A DNA stretch of 64,000 nucleotides. It comes from Cupriavidus basilensis (GTDB lineage: Bacteria > Pseudomonadota > Gammaproteobacteria > Burkholderiales > Burkholderiaceae). The position numbers and the translations under genes are program-made. Position 1 is the stretch's first letter, and each line of letters opens with the position of its first letter. Under the pieces are notes generated by a model that was not told the DNA's origin, searched no databases, and saw only the letters and a program-made list of their open reading frames with translations. Where the stretch lies: the NCBI RefSeq assembly GCF_000832305.1, contig NZ_CP010537.1, positions 1,426,001 to 1,490,000 on the forward strand. The letters run 5' to 3'. Positions 8,879 to 17,460 of the stretch are shown here, piece after piece.

Positions 8879-9417
8879 TACTCCGATGAATTTAGCTTCA
8901 CAAGCCTATCGACCTGGAAACGGGACGTCTATGAGACTATTCCGGAATTGATCCCAGACAATTCGGAGCAATGCGAAAATGACAGAGATGTTGGATGGCG
9001 CAGCGAACAAGCATGTCGCCAAATCGGCTAGCCTTGCGGCTGCCCCATCCGGCCCGCCATAGGCGTGCAGATGCCAAGCTTTCAACAAACAGTGAATCTG
9101 TAGCAAGATCCGCAAGGCGATGTGGCTTGAACCTGATGTACCTTGCGCCGGTGCTGGCGCACCGATCCGCCAGTGATTTTCATAGATACCAGGACGGTAT
9201 CCTGCAGCGAGAAACGCTATGCCGCAATCGGACAAGTACGAAATTCGATGAGAAATCGGGCGATGAGGGCGGCCATGAAACGATCAGAAAAGCGGCTACC
9301 GTTCAATTCATTCAGCCCACCGTGGGTGCTCAGGCGCGAGCCGGCATGCTGCACCATTGAGGATGTGGAAGCGTTCTAAGTTCCTGCGGGATGCCCTGCA
9401 CCCCTCATCGGCGCCGC
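8879..9417. other. Gene-free, lower-GC junction region
   Basis: No open frame here resembles a protein I know, and base composition is visibly more AT-rich than the flanks. It separates the metalloprotease remnant from an IS66 remnant and is best read as rearranged, decaying DNA. Confidence 0.4.
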
Positions 9418-9792
9418 GCGCGTCAACTCGTCGCGCGGGGACAGCGGGAGAATCCACCGCAGGCACGCGATCCGGCCCTGGACCCGCGCGGCAAGACCAA
9501 GCAGTCCTTTGCCTGCAACTTACTGGCTCGCCTGCGACGCTATGCGGACCAGGTATGGCGCTTCATTGCCGATCATCGCGTGCCGTTTGACAACAACCAA
9601 GCCGAACGCGATATCCGCTTGCCCAAGCTCAAACAAAAGATATCGGGCGGCTTGCGCGTCGCGCAGGGCTTCCAAGCCTTCTGCACCATCCGCTCCTATC
9701 TCGCCACACTGCGAAAGCAGCGACGCAAACTCTTTTCGGCCTTGATCCGCAACTTCTCCGGCTGTCCGCCTTCGCCAATCCCTGCTGAATAG
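9418..9792 (+). pseudogene. IS66-family transposase, C-terminal fragment
   Basis: About 125 codons match the end of IS66 TnpC: PFDNNQAERDIRLPKLKQKI followed by ISGGLRVAQGFQAFC, IRSYLATLRKQ and a final FSG-P motif. The catalytic glutamate region is present, but the first ~350 residues, TnpA/TnpB and terminal repeats are absent. It is a dead remnant that marks past insertion and deletion next to the metalloprotease locus. Confidence 0.8.
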
Positions 9793-9984
9793 TTACGATG
9801 TATCGGATATTCCATCAAGATGAATAGCTGCCTGATGATACGTGTAGGGAAAACCGTCAGTCGCTCATCAATGTGGGCAAACCTCAGCCATGAGGGGAGA
9901 GGGAGAGACAGCCGCCGTCATCTTGCGCGGCTTTGGCCCATTCGGCGGCTTCGGCGAATGCCTCTGGTTTGTCAGCAGGCCAGC

Positions 9985-10713
9985 TCAGGCCGCCATTCCC
10001 AGGAACTGCTGCAGCTCCGGCGTCGCCGGATGGCTGAACAGCTGCTCCGGCGGCCCGATCTCATGCACGCGCCCCTGATGCATGAACACCACCCGATTGC
10101 ACACTTCGCGCGCAAAGCGCATTTCGTGCGTCACCATCAGCAGCGTCATGCCCTCGCGGGCCAGCTGGCGCACCACGTTGAGCACCTCCACCACCAGCTC
10201 CGGGTCCAGCGCCGAGGTAATCTCGTCGCATAGCAGGGCCCGTGGCTGCATGGCCAGCGCGCGCGCGATCGCAACCCGCTGCTGCTGCCCGCCGGAGAGC
10301 TGGTCGGGATAGCTGTCGAACTTCTCCGCCAGCGCTACCTTGGCCAGGCACTCGCGCGCGCGGGTCAATGCTTCCGGCTCTTTGACGCCGGCCGCCACGG
10401 TGGGCGCCAGCATCACGTTGCGTCCCGCGCTCAGGTGCGGGAACAGGTTGAACTGCTGGAAGATCATGCCGACCTTGCGCCGCAGCGCGCGCAGCTCCAG
10501 CTCGCTGCTGCCGAGCTTGGCGCCTGCCACGGTGATATTGCCTTCGTCGATGCTCTCCAGGCCGTTGATACAGCGCAGCAAGGTGCTCTTGCCCGAGCCG
10601 CTCTTGCCGATGATGGCAATCACCTCGCCGGCCTCCACCTTCAGGTCGATGCCCTTGAGCACTTCGTTGGCGCCGAAGCGCTTCTTTACGTTTTCAATGG
10701 CGATGAGCGACAT
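9985..10713 (-). CDS. Polar amino-acid ABC transporter, ATP-binding protein
   Basis: The 242-residue ATPase has Walker [10 protein letters not shown] (36-44), a Q-loop in FQQFNLFPH (~85), the signature LSGGQQQR (139-146), Walker B LLCDE (160-164) and the switch His196 in VTHEM. It belongs to the GlnQ/GltL group that energises import of polar amino acids. The ATG at 10713 has an AAGGAAG site and overlaps the preceding permease gene by 20 bp. It is the last gene of the operon gntR, binding protein, two permeases, ATPase. Confidence 0.93.
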   Translation of the reverse strand: MSLIAIENVKKRFGANEVLKGIDLKVEAGEVIAIIGKSGSGKSTLLRCINGLESIDEGNITVAGAKLGSSELELRALRRKVGMIFQQFNLFPHLSAGRNVMLAPTVAAGVKEPEALTRARECLAKVALAEKFDSYPDQLSGGQQQRVAIARALAMQPRALLCDEITSALDPELVVEVLNVVRQLAREGMTLLMVTHEMRFAREVCNRVVFMHQGRVHEIGPPEQLFSHPATPELQQFLGMAA

Positions 10714-11350
10714 TGAGCTTCCTTTCCAGGTAACGGCTGTAGCGGGATAGCGGCCAGCACAGCGCAAAGTAGATCAGCGCGACCAGCGCGTAGACGGTAA
10801 AGGGGCTGAAGGTGGCGTTGGTAATGACCGTGCCCGCCTTGGACAGCTCGACAAAGCCGATGATGGACGCCAGCGCCGTGCCCTTGATGATCTGCACCAC
10901 GAACCCCACCGTGGGCGCAATGGCAATGCGCAGCGCCTGCGGCAGGATCACGTAGCGCATCTGCTGCAGGTGGCCCAGCGAAAGGCAGCCGGCGGCTTCC
11001 CACTGGCCCTTGGGGATGGCCTCGACGCAGCCGCGCCAGATCTCCGCCAGGTAGGCGCCGGACCACAGCGACAATGCCAGGCCAGCGGCCAGCCAGGCCG
11101 GGATCTCCACGCCGAACAGCGCCAGGCCGAAGAAGGCCAGGAACAGCTGCATCAGCAGCGGCGTGCCCTGGAACACTTCGATAAAGGCCCACGCCGCGCG
11201 GCGCGCCGGCGCGCGCCGGCTGATGCGCATCAGCAGCACCAGCAGCCCGATGACGGCACCGCCGGCAAAGGCCACCAGCGACAGCACCACGGTCCAGCGC
11301 ACCGCCATCAACAGGTTGCGCAGGATGTCCCAGGTTGAAAAATCGGTCAT
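10694..11350 (-). CDS. Polar amino-acid ABC transporter permease 2
   Basis: A 218-residue membrane protein of the HisMQ/GltK family with about five helices and the EAA loop EAAGCLSLGHLQQMRYVILPQ, which docks on the ATPase. Its ATG at 11350 overlaps the stop of the upstream permease in ATGA, so the two subunits are translationally coupled. Confidence 0.92.
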   Translation of the reverse strand: MTDFSTWDILRNLLMAVRWTVVLSLVAFAGGAVIGLLVLLMRISRRAPARRAAWAFIEVFQGTPLLMQLFLAFFGLALFGVEIPAWLAAGLALSLWSGAYLAEIWRGCVEAIPKGQWEAAGCLSLGHLQQMRYVILPQALRIAIAPTVGFVVQIIKGTALASIIGFVELSKAGTVITNATFSPFTVYALVALIYFALCWPLSRYSRYLERKLNVAHRH

Positions 11351-12012
11351 GACGCCCTCCGCAGCAGCGTGCCGCCAATGCCGCGCAGCACCTGGCGAAG
11401 GCCGATGGCAAGCAGCAGGTAGATGGCGGTGGTCAGCAGGTAGACCTCGAACGCACGGAAATTCCGGCCCTGGACGAAGTTGGCGGCAAAGGTCAGGTCC
11501 TCGACCGCGATCTGCGAGCACACCGCCGAGCCCAGCATGACGATCACCACCTGGCTGGACAGCGCCGGCCAGATTTTCTGCAGGGCAGGGCGCAGCACCA
11601 CGTGGCGAAACACCTGGAAGGGCGACATCGCCAGGCTGGCGCCCGCTTCAAGCTGGCCGCGTGGCACGGCCGCGATGCCCGCGCGCACGATCTCCGCGCT
11701 GTAGGCGCCAAGGTTGATCACCATGGCCAGGATGGCGGCCTGCATTTCTCCCAGTTGCACGCCCGCGCTGGGCAGGCCGAAGAAGATAAAGAACAGCTGG
11801 ATCAGGAACGGCGTATTGCGGATCAGCTCCACATAGCCGCCCGCGACGGCCGCCAGCCAGGCCGGGCCCTGGGTGCGCGCCCAGGCGCAGGCGATGCCGA
11901 GGGTCACCCCCAGCACGCCGCCCATGGCGGTGAGTTCGGCCGTGACTCTGACGCCGTGCGCGAACACGCCGGCGTAATCGAAGGCCGAAAGGAAATCGAA
12001 TTGGTAGGACAT
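11347..12012 (-). CDS. Polar amino-acid ABC transporter permease 1
   Basis: A 221-residue HisMQ/GltJ-type permease with the EAA loop EAGASLAMSPFQVFRHVVLR and the family motif ELIRNTPFLIQLFFIFFGLP. It forms a heterodimer with the next gene product. A 161-bp spacer holding an 8-bp tandem repeat separates it from the binding-protein gene, which may set its expression level apart. Confidence 0.92.
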   Translation of the reverse strand: MSYQFDFLSAFDYAGVFAHGVRVTAELTAMGGVLGVTLGIACAWARTQGPAWLAAVAGGYVELIRNTPFLIQLFFIFFGLPSAGVQLGEMQAAILAMVINLGAYSAEIVRAGIAAVPRGQLEAGASLAMSPFQVFRHVVLRPALQKIWPALSSQVVIVMLGSAVCSQIAVEDLTFAANFVQGRNFRAFEVYLLTTAIYLLLAIGLRQVLRGIGGTLLRRAS

Positions 12013-12132
12013 GCGGTAGCGATCGGTGGAGGCGCCCGGTCGGGGCGCTCATGAGCGCGGAACTGGCGCAGTACGCCATGCCGCGGCGGCTGCCCGCCGG
12101 GCACGGCTTCCCGTGGCTTGGGCCATTAGTGC

Positions 12133-12180
12133 ATCAACACATCAACACATCAACGCATCAACGCATCAACGTATCAAAGC
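12133..12180. repeat. 8-bp tandem repeat within the ABC operon
   Basis: Six head-to-tail copies of ATCAACRY-type octamers (last copy degenerate) occupy 12133-12180; the last unit includes the stop codon of the binding-protein gene. The number of units could vary by slippage. Confidence 0.8.
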
Positions 12181-12956
12181 GTGGCCGGCAGCGGCATACC
12201 CAGCCACTTCACCGTGATCGCATTGAGCTCGCCGTCCTTTTTCACTTCCGCCAGGATGGCGTTGACCTTGGCCTGCAGCTTGGGCTCGCCCTTGTTCAGG
12301 CCGATGAAGCAGGGCGAGTTCTTGATCAGGAACTTCGGCTCCGGCTTCTTGGGCGGGTTCTTGGCGAGGATGGCGGCTGCCACCACGTTGCCCGTCGCCA
12401 CCAGTTGCACCTGGCCGGACAGGAACGCACTGATGGTGCCGTTGTTGTCTTCGTAGCGCTTGATGGTGGCCGTCGCCGGGGCGATCTTGCTCAGCTCCAG
12501 GTCCTCCACCGCGCCGCGCGTCACGCCGATGGTCTTGCCGGCCAGTTCGGCGGCACCGGTCACTTTCTGGTCGGCCGGGCCAAACACGCCGTTATAGAAC
12601 GGCGCGTAAGCCTCGCTGAAATCGATGGCCTTCTCGCGCTCGGCGTTCTTGCCCATGCTGGAGATCACCAGGTCCACCTTCCTGGTCTGCAGGTAGGGCA
12701 CGCGGTTGGTGCTGGTCACGGGCACCAGTTCCAGTTTCACGCCCATCTTCCTGGCAATCAGCGCCGCCACGTCGATATCCAGTCCCTGGGGCTTCATCTC
12801 GGCGTTGACCGAGCCGAACGGCGGAAAGTCCTGCGGCACCGCGACCTTGAGCACGCCGGCCTTGACCACATCGTCCAGCGCTTCGGCGCCGGCGGTTTGC
12901 ATTGCGAAGGCGAGGGCGGCGGCACCGAGGCCGAGGAGGAGTTTGGAGAGCTTCAT
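12174..12956 (-). CDS. Polar amino-acid ABC transporter, periplasmic binding protein
   Basis: The 260-residue precursor begins with a signal peptide (residues 1-24, ending TAGAEA). The mature protein is a family-3 solute-binding protein with the expected KAGVLKVAVPQDFPPFG start, GLDIDVAALIARKMG and VDLVISSMGKNAERE segments. The ligand is probably an amino acid; the exact one cannot be read. The ATG at 12956 has an AAGGA site. It lies 99 bp after gntR in the same direction. Confidence 0.92.
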   Translation of the reverse strand: MKLSKLLLGLGAAALAFAMQTAGAEALDDVVKAGVLKVAVPQDFPPFGSVNAEMKPQGLDIDVAALIARKMGVKLELVPVTSTNRVPYLQTRKVDLVISSMGKNAEREKAIDFSEAYAPFYNGVFGPADQKVTGAAELAGKTIGVTRGAVEDLELSKIAPATATIKRYEDNNGTISAFLSGQVQLVATGNVVAAAILAKNPPKKPEPKFLIKNSPCFIGLNKGEPKLQAKVNAILAEVKKDGELNAITVKWLGMPLPATL

Positions 12957-13055
12957 AAGGGTCCTTGCTAGCTTGCCGTTGGGGTGGAAATTCAAAGATT
13001 CGAAATAGCGAAATAGAAGAAACAGGTCGTTGCTATCTACCGGTTGCCCGCGCGC

Positions 13056-13790
13056 TCAGGCCGCATGACCCAGCGGGCTCAACGCCTGGCGCAGCGGATC
13101 CGGCGGGGCCGCCGGCGTGGCGGCGCTCAGGCCGGCCTCGACGTGGCACAAGTGGGCGTCCATCAGCGCGATGGCGCGCTCGGTATCGCCAGCGGCTAGC
13201 GCTGCCACGATCAGCACATGCTCGGCGCAGGACTCGCTGGCCTGGTGACTGGACTGGTAGCGCATGGCAATCAGCGTGGTGCGCGCCGTCAGGTCGCGCA
13301 GCGTGTCGGCCAGCAGCACATTGCCCACGCATTCGCCCAGGCATACATGGAAGTCGCCCAGCAGGTAGCTGCGCACGGCGGCGTCGTCGGCGCTCAGCGC
13401 GCGCTGCTCCTGTGCCACGTGCTCCTGCAACCGGCCGATGGCGGCGGCGGAGACCGGCGCCGCATAGCGCAGCAAGCCAAGCTCGATCGCACGCCGGGCG
13501 GCAAATGCCTGGCGGGCCTCCTGCCGCGACGGCTCGATCACAAACCAGCCGCGCCGCGCCGACACCGTGACGATGCCGCGCGCGGCCAGCCGGGTCAGGG
13601 CTTCGCGCACCAGCGTGCGGCTGACGTCGAACAGCCCGGCCAGCGCCTGCTCGCCCAGCCGCGTGCCGGGCCCCAGGCGCTGGGCCAGGATCGATTGCGT
13701 GATGCGCTCGGCAATCTCGGCCGAAGTGCTGCCGCGGGCGGGGCCGGCGGCATCGCAGAAGGCTGGCATGGAGGGGGCGGCGAAAGTCAT
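13056..13790 (-). CDS. GntR-family (FCD/FadR-type) regulator of the ABC operon
   Basis: The 244-residue protein carries an N-terminal winged helix (about 20-85; RLGEQALAGLFDVSRTLVREAL) and a C-terminal all-helical FCD ligand domain (about 95-225). It is the first gene of the ABC operon and probably represses it until the substrate amino acid binds. I start it at ATG 13790; the open frame extends to 13886 but that extension covers the likely operators. Confidence 0.85.
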   Translation of the reverse strand: MTFAAPSMPAFCDAAGPARGSTSAEIAERITQSILAQRLGPGTRLGEQALAGLFDVSRTLVREALTRLAARGIVTVSARRGWFVIEPSRQEARQAFAARRAIELGLLRYAAPVSAAAIGRLQEHVAQEQRALSADDAAVRSYLLGDFHVCLGECVGNVLLADTLRDLTARTTLIAMRYQSSHQASESCAEHVLIVAALAAGDTERAIALMDAHLCHVEAGLSAATPAAPPDPLRQALSPLGHAA

Positions 13791-13821
13791 GCCAGCCTCA
13801 GACGCAAGAGGTATGCCAGAC

Positions 13822-13857
13822 TGATATACAAGCGTGATGTGCAGATTTTGTACACAA
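13822..13857. promoter_or_regulatory. Putative GntR operator pair
   Basis: TTGTACACAA (13848-13857) fits the FadR-subfamily pattern TNGTNNACNA, and a related TGATATACAA lies at 13822-13831. The centres are 26 bp apart, just upstream of the gntR start. Autoregulation is the obvious reading. Confidence 0.4.
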
Positions 13858-13900
13858 AACAGCCTTGGCCCGGGCTGGGCGCGCACCAGTTGGGCGCGGC

Positions 13901-14047
13901 CTATGTCGCTGGCGAGTGCAGGTGCACGACAGTGGTGCGGCGAGTGCTGGCGGCGTAGTGCCCAGGCTGCGTGCGCAAGGCGCGGCCGATCACTTGGGCG
14001 AGGCGATGCACTTCGGGCCCGCCGCTAGCATCGGTGGACGTCTCCAC
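13901..14047 (-). CDS. Possible small ORF downstream of the outer-membrane factor gene
   Basis: A 48-codon frame starting with GTG (14047) and ending VVHLHSPAT lies between the efflux gene and gntR. It has GC-rich third positions but no clear ribosome site and no recognisable family. It is in frame with the upstream gene, directly after its stop codon at 14093. The remaining part of this 300-bp spacer shows nothing else. Confidence 0.2.
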   Translation of the reverse strand: METSTDASGGPEVHRLAQVIGRALRTQPGHYAASTRRTTVVHLHSPAT

Positions 14048-14092
14048 CCTGCCGCCGGAAGGGATTCCCACGCCAGGCGTAGCCTGATCCGA

Positions 14093-15592
14093 TCACCACC
14101 CGCCGCCCAGCGCCCGGAACGTCGCCACCGCGGCGCGCGCGTTGTCGGCGTGCACGCGGGCCTGCTGGTCGCGCGCGGCCAGCAACTGGCGTTCCTCATC
14201 CAACACCTCGAACAGGCTGACGGCACCACCCTTGTACGCATCTTCGGAAGCGCCGCGCGCGCGTTCGTGGGCGTCGATCTCGGTGCTCAGCTCCTTGCCT
14301 TGCGACTCCAGCTCGGTCAGCGTGACGATGGCGTTCTCCACGTCTTCGGTGGCGCGCAGCATGGCCTTGCGGTAGTTGACCAGCGCCTCGGCGTTGGCGC
14401 CCTTGGCTTGCGCCACCTCGGCATCCACGCGGCCGAAGTCGAACAGGCGCCAGCGCAAGCCCGCTGCCGCCACCGGCTGGAACGCGGCGGCGGAAAACAG
14501 CTTGCCGCCGCTCAGGCTCTCAAAGCCTAGCAGCGCGGACAAGGATAGCTTGGGGTAGTACTCGGCGGTGGCCGCGCCGATGCGCGCGCTGCTGGCGGCC
14601 AGCCTGCGCTCGGCCGCGATCACGTCGGGGCGGCGGCGCAACAGGTCGGCGGGACCCTGGGCCACGGAGATGGCCGGCACGGCCACGCCGTTCGGCAGGG
14701 GGCCAAGCTCCGCTGTGTAGGTGCCCGGCTGCGCGCCCATCAGCACATCGAGCCGGTTCAACTGGGTTTGCAGCTCGATCCGCAACGGTGCAATGGTGAC
14801 GCGCGCCTGCGCCACCAGCGCTTGCGCCTGGGCTACCTCGCGGCTGGATGCGAGCCCGTCGCGCAAGCGCAATTGCACCAGGTCCAGCAGCTTGCCGTTG
14901 TTCGTCACCTGCTCCTGCGCAATGGCAATGCGCTGCTGCGCGCCGCGTACGCGCAAGTAGGCATCGGCGGCCTCGGCCGCAACCGAGATGCGCACGCCAA
15001 GCTGGTCGGCCTGCGCGGCCTGCGCCTCGGCGTCGGCCGCCTCTGCGCCACGCCGCAGGCCGCCGGACAGGTCGATCTCCCAGCTCGCGCCCGCACCCAC
15101 ATCGTAGAGCGCGGCATTGCGGTCGTAGCCGGGGAACTTGCTCGCGATCTTGCCTAGCGGGCTTTCCAGCGACTGATGCACCTTGGCCGCCTGCGCCGAC
15201 AAACTGCCTTGGGGCAGCAGTTGCGCACCGGCCTCGGCGGCAGCGGCCCGCGCCTGCTGCACGCGGGCGAACGCGGCGGCCAGGTCCAGGTTCTGGTCCA
15301 GCGCGCGCTGGACGATGCGCGTGAGCGCGGGATCGTTGAATCCCGTCCACCAGGTATCTAGCGCTGGCGCTGGTTGGGGCGTGGCGCGTGCGGCCAGCGC
15401 ATCGGCATGCGGGTAGCTGGCTGCGGTGTCGGCCGCGGGCGCCTTGTAGTCCGGGCCTACCGCGGCGCAAGCCGCCAGGCCCAGCGCCGTCAGCGCTGCC
15501 GCGGCGAGCGCGGTGGCCCGCGCCGCGTGCCGGCGCAGGTGCTGGTACGGCTGCTCGGGCGCGAGTCCGGGGCGGGGCGGGGTACGGCTCAT
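14093..15592 (-). CDS. Outer-membrane efflux lipoprotein, NodT/OprM family
   Basis: The 499-residue precursor has a lipobox (LGLAAC) after a signal peptide and two repeats of the outer-membrane efflux domain. Family motifs include AVGPDYKAP after the lipidated Cys, DTWWTGFNDPALTRIV and RRPDVIAAERRLA. It forms the trimeric outer-membrane channel for the EmrAB-like pump encoded divergently. The AAGGAG site lies six bases before the ATG at 15592, so this start is preferred over the ATG at 15598. Confidence 0.92.
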   Translation of the reverse strand: MSRTPPRPGLAPEQPYQHLRRHAARATALAAAALTALGLAACAAVGPDYKAPAADTAASYPHADALAARATPQPAPALDTWWTGFNDPALTRIVQRALDQNLDLAAAFARVQQARAAAAEAGAQLLPQGSLSAQAAKVHQSLESPLGKIASKFPGYDRNAALYDVGAGASWEIDLSGGLRRGAEAADAEAQAAQADQLGVRISVAAEAADAYLRVRGAQQRIAIAQEQVTNNGKLLDLVQLRLRDGLASSREVAQAQALVAQARVTIAPLRIELQTQLNRLDVLMGAQPGTYTAELGPLPNGVAVPAISVAQGPADLLRRRPDVIAAERRLAASSARIGAATAEYYPKLSLSALLGFESLSGGKLFSAAAFQPVAAAGLRWRLFDFGRVDAEVAQAKGANAEALVNYRKAMLRATEDVENAIVTLTELESQGKELSTEIDAHERARGASEDAYKGGAVSLFEVLDEERQLLAARDQQARVHADNARAAVATFRALGGGW

Positions 15593-15668
15593 GTCCATCT
15601 CCTTCAGGGATTCGGGGAAATCAGGAAGCGGCTTGATCGCCGCCCCACTGGCTTTCTTTAACAAGTTA

Positions 15669-15719
15669 CTTGCATGATGATATTTACAACTCTATACTAA
15701 CTTGCATCTTGCTAGCAAC
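15669..15719. promoter_or_regulatory. Putative HxlR operator region between the divergent efflux genes
   Basis: The AT-rich spacer contains two direct copies of ACTTGCAT (15669-15676 and 15701-15708) and a perfect palindrome TTGCTAGCAA (15710-15719). Such sites between hxlR and its target are the expected place for binding by the HxlR protein. Confidence 0.4.
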
Positions 15720-15742
15720 CTGATTTCCCGGAGGTGGCGGAC

Positions 15743-16276
15743 ATGCAGAAAGAGCCGCTCGACAACGCGCCTTGCCCCATTGCCCGCAGCCTGGCGCGGG
15801 TGGGTGAGCCGTGGAGCATCCTGATCCTGCGGGAGGCGTTCTATGGCAACAGCCGCTTCGATGAATTCCAGAAGCAGCTGGGCATTGCGCCCAACATGCT
15901 GGCGCGCCGCCTCGAAACCCTGGTGCGCGAGGGCCTGCTTGCGCGGCGCCAGTACTGCGAGCGGCCGCCGCGTTTCGAATACCTGCTGACTGCCCGGGGC
16001 CGCGAATTCCGCCCGGTGATGCTGGCGCTGCTGGCCTGGGGCAACCGCCACTTCTCGCCGGAGGGCGAGAGCTTGGTGCTGGTGGACCGCCAGACCGGCG
16101 CCACCGCTATCCCGATCCTGGTGGATGCGCAGACCGGGCATCCGATTACCGATGACGGTCACATGGTCGTGGCCGGCCCGGCTGCCAGCGAGGGCGTCCG
16201 CGCCAAGCTCGAAAAGGCGGCGCGCGCACGCGCGGCCCCCATCCCCGATGTCCCGCAGCCAACAGTCCATCTGTGA
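15743..16276 (+). CDS. HxlR-family regulator of the efflux locus
   Basis: The 177-residue winged-helix protein has the family core CPIARSLARVGEPWSILILR and a wing at RRQYCERPPRFEYLLT. The Cys in CPIARS is the sensing position in several HxlR/QorR proteins. It lies between the divergent outer-membrane factor gene and emrA, so it probably controls both in response to an electrophile or drug. A GGAGG site eight bases upstream supports ATG 15743. A close paralogue is at 20618. Confidence 0.88.
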   Translation: MQKEPLDNAPCPIARSLARVGEPWSILILREAFYGNSRFDEFQKQLGIAPNMLARRLETLVREGLLARRQYCERPPRFEYLLTARGREFRPVMLALLAWGNRHFSPEGESLVLVDRQTGATAIPILVDAQTGHPITDDGHMVVAGPAASEGVRAKLEKAARARAAPIPDVPQPTVHL

Positions 16277-16347
16277 AAGCACGGCAGCGTTAGCGCGCTG
16301 AGGCAAAAGTCAAAGCAAAAGTTAGAGCGAAAACCAGAGGAAGCGTC

Positions 16348-17460
16348 ATGACAAGCGACATCACCGCCGAGCGCGCAGGCCCGGCGCCCATCCCCGTTGC
16401 CAGCAAGCCCCGCATCAGCCGCAAGCGGCTGATCCTGACCGGCGCGCTCATCGCCGCCGGCCTTGGCGCCGCCACCTATGGCCAGCACTGGTGGACGCAC
16501 GGCCGCTTCCTGCAAAGCACCGACGATGCCTATGTCGGCGGAGAAGTCACGGTGATTGCGCCGAAGGTGCCGGGCTACCTGGCGCAGGTGCTGGTGACCG
16601 ACAACCAGCAGGTGCACGCCGGCGACTTGCTGGCCCGCATCGATGACCGTGACTACCGCGCCGCGCTGGCCAAGGCGGAAGGGGCGGTGGCCGCCCAGCA
16701 GGCGCTGCTGGCCAACCTGGACGCCACCCGCTCCTTGCAGGAAGCCGTGATCGGCCAGGCGCGGGCGGCGGTCACCGCGGTGAATGCCGACACCCTGCGC
16801 TCGCGCGACGACCAGGCTCGTTACCAGAGCCTGGCGGCCAAATCGGCGGTATCGGTCCAGAGCGCGCAAAAGGCCGACTCGGACTACAAGCAAGCTCTCG
16901 CCAACACGCAGAAAGCGCAGGCCAGCCTGCTCGCCGCGCAGCGCCAGGTCGACGTGATCGCCACGCAGAAGCTGCAAGCGCAGGCGGCGCTTGCGCAAGC
17001 CGTTGCCGAGCGCGACATCGCCAGATTGAACCTGGGCTACACGGAGCTGCGCGCGCCCATCGATGGCACCATTGGCAACCGCCGCGCCCGCGTGGGCGCC
17101 TACGCCGCGGGCGGCGCGCAACTGCTGTCGGTGGTGCCGGCGCGCGGCCTGTGGGTCGATGCGAATTTCAAGGAAGGCCAGCTTGCGCATCTGCGCCCGG
17201 GCATGCGGGCCACGGTGGAGGCCGACGTGCTGCCCGGCCGCGTGTTCCACGGCCGCGTGCTCAGCCTGGCGCCGGCCACGGGGGCACAGTTCAGCGTGCT
17301 GCCGCCGGAGAACGCCACCGGCAACTTCACCAAGATCGTCCAGCGCGTGCCGGTGCGCATCATGCTGGATGACAACGAGGCCGCGCTGGCCATGCTGCGG
17401 CCCGGCTTGTCGGTGCTGGCGCAAGTCGATTCCCGCGCCGACGCGCAGGTGCAACCATGA
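16348..17460 (+). CDS. emrA: HlyD-family membrane fusion protein, EmrA-like
   Basis: The 370-residue adaptor has one N-terminal transmembrane helix (about 27-45), a lipoyl half-motif around TDDAYVGGEVTVIAPKVPGY, a long coiled-coil hairpin (about 110-215) and the second lipoyl half near ELRAPIDGTIGNRR. It links the inner-membrane pump to the outer-membrane channel. Its stop overlaps the emrB start in ATGA. Confidence 0.92.
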   Translation: MTSDITAERAGPAPIPVASKPRISRKRLILTGALIAAGLGAATYGQHWWTHGRFLQSTDDAYVGGEVTVIAPKVPGYLAQVLVTDNQQVHAGDLLARIDDRDYRAALAKAEGAVAAQQALLANLDATRSLQEAVIGQARAAVTAVNADTLRSRDDQARYQSLAAKSAVSVQSAQKADSDYKQALANTQKAQASLLAAQRQVDVIATQKLQAQAALAQAVAERDIARLNLGYTELRAPIDGTIGNRRARVGAYAAGGAQLLSVVPARGLWVDANFKEGQLAHLRPGMRATVEADVLPGRVFHGRVLSLAPATGAQFSVLPPENATGNFTKIVQRVPVRIMLDDNEAALAMLRPGLSVLAQVDSRADAQVQP

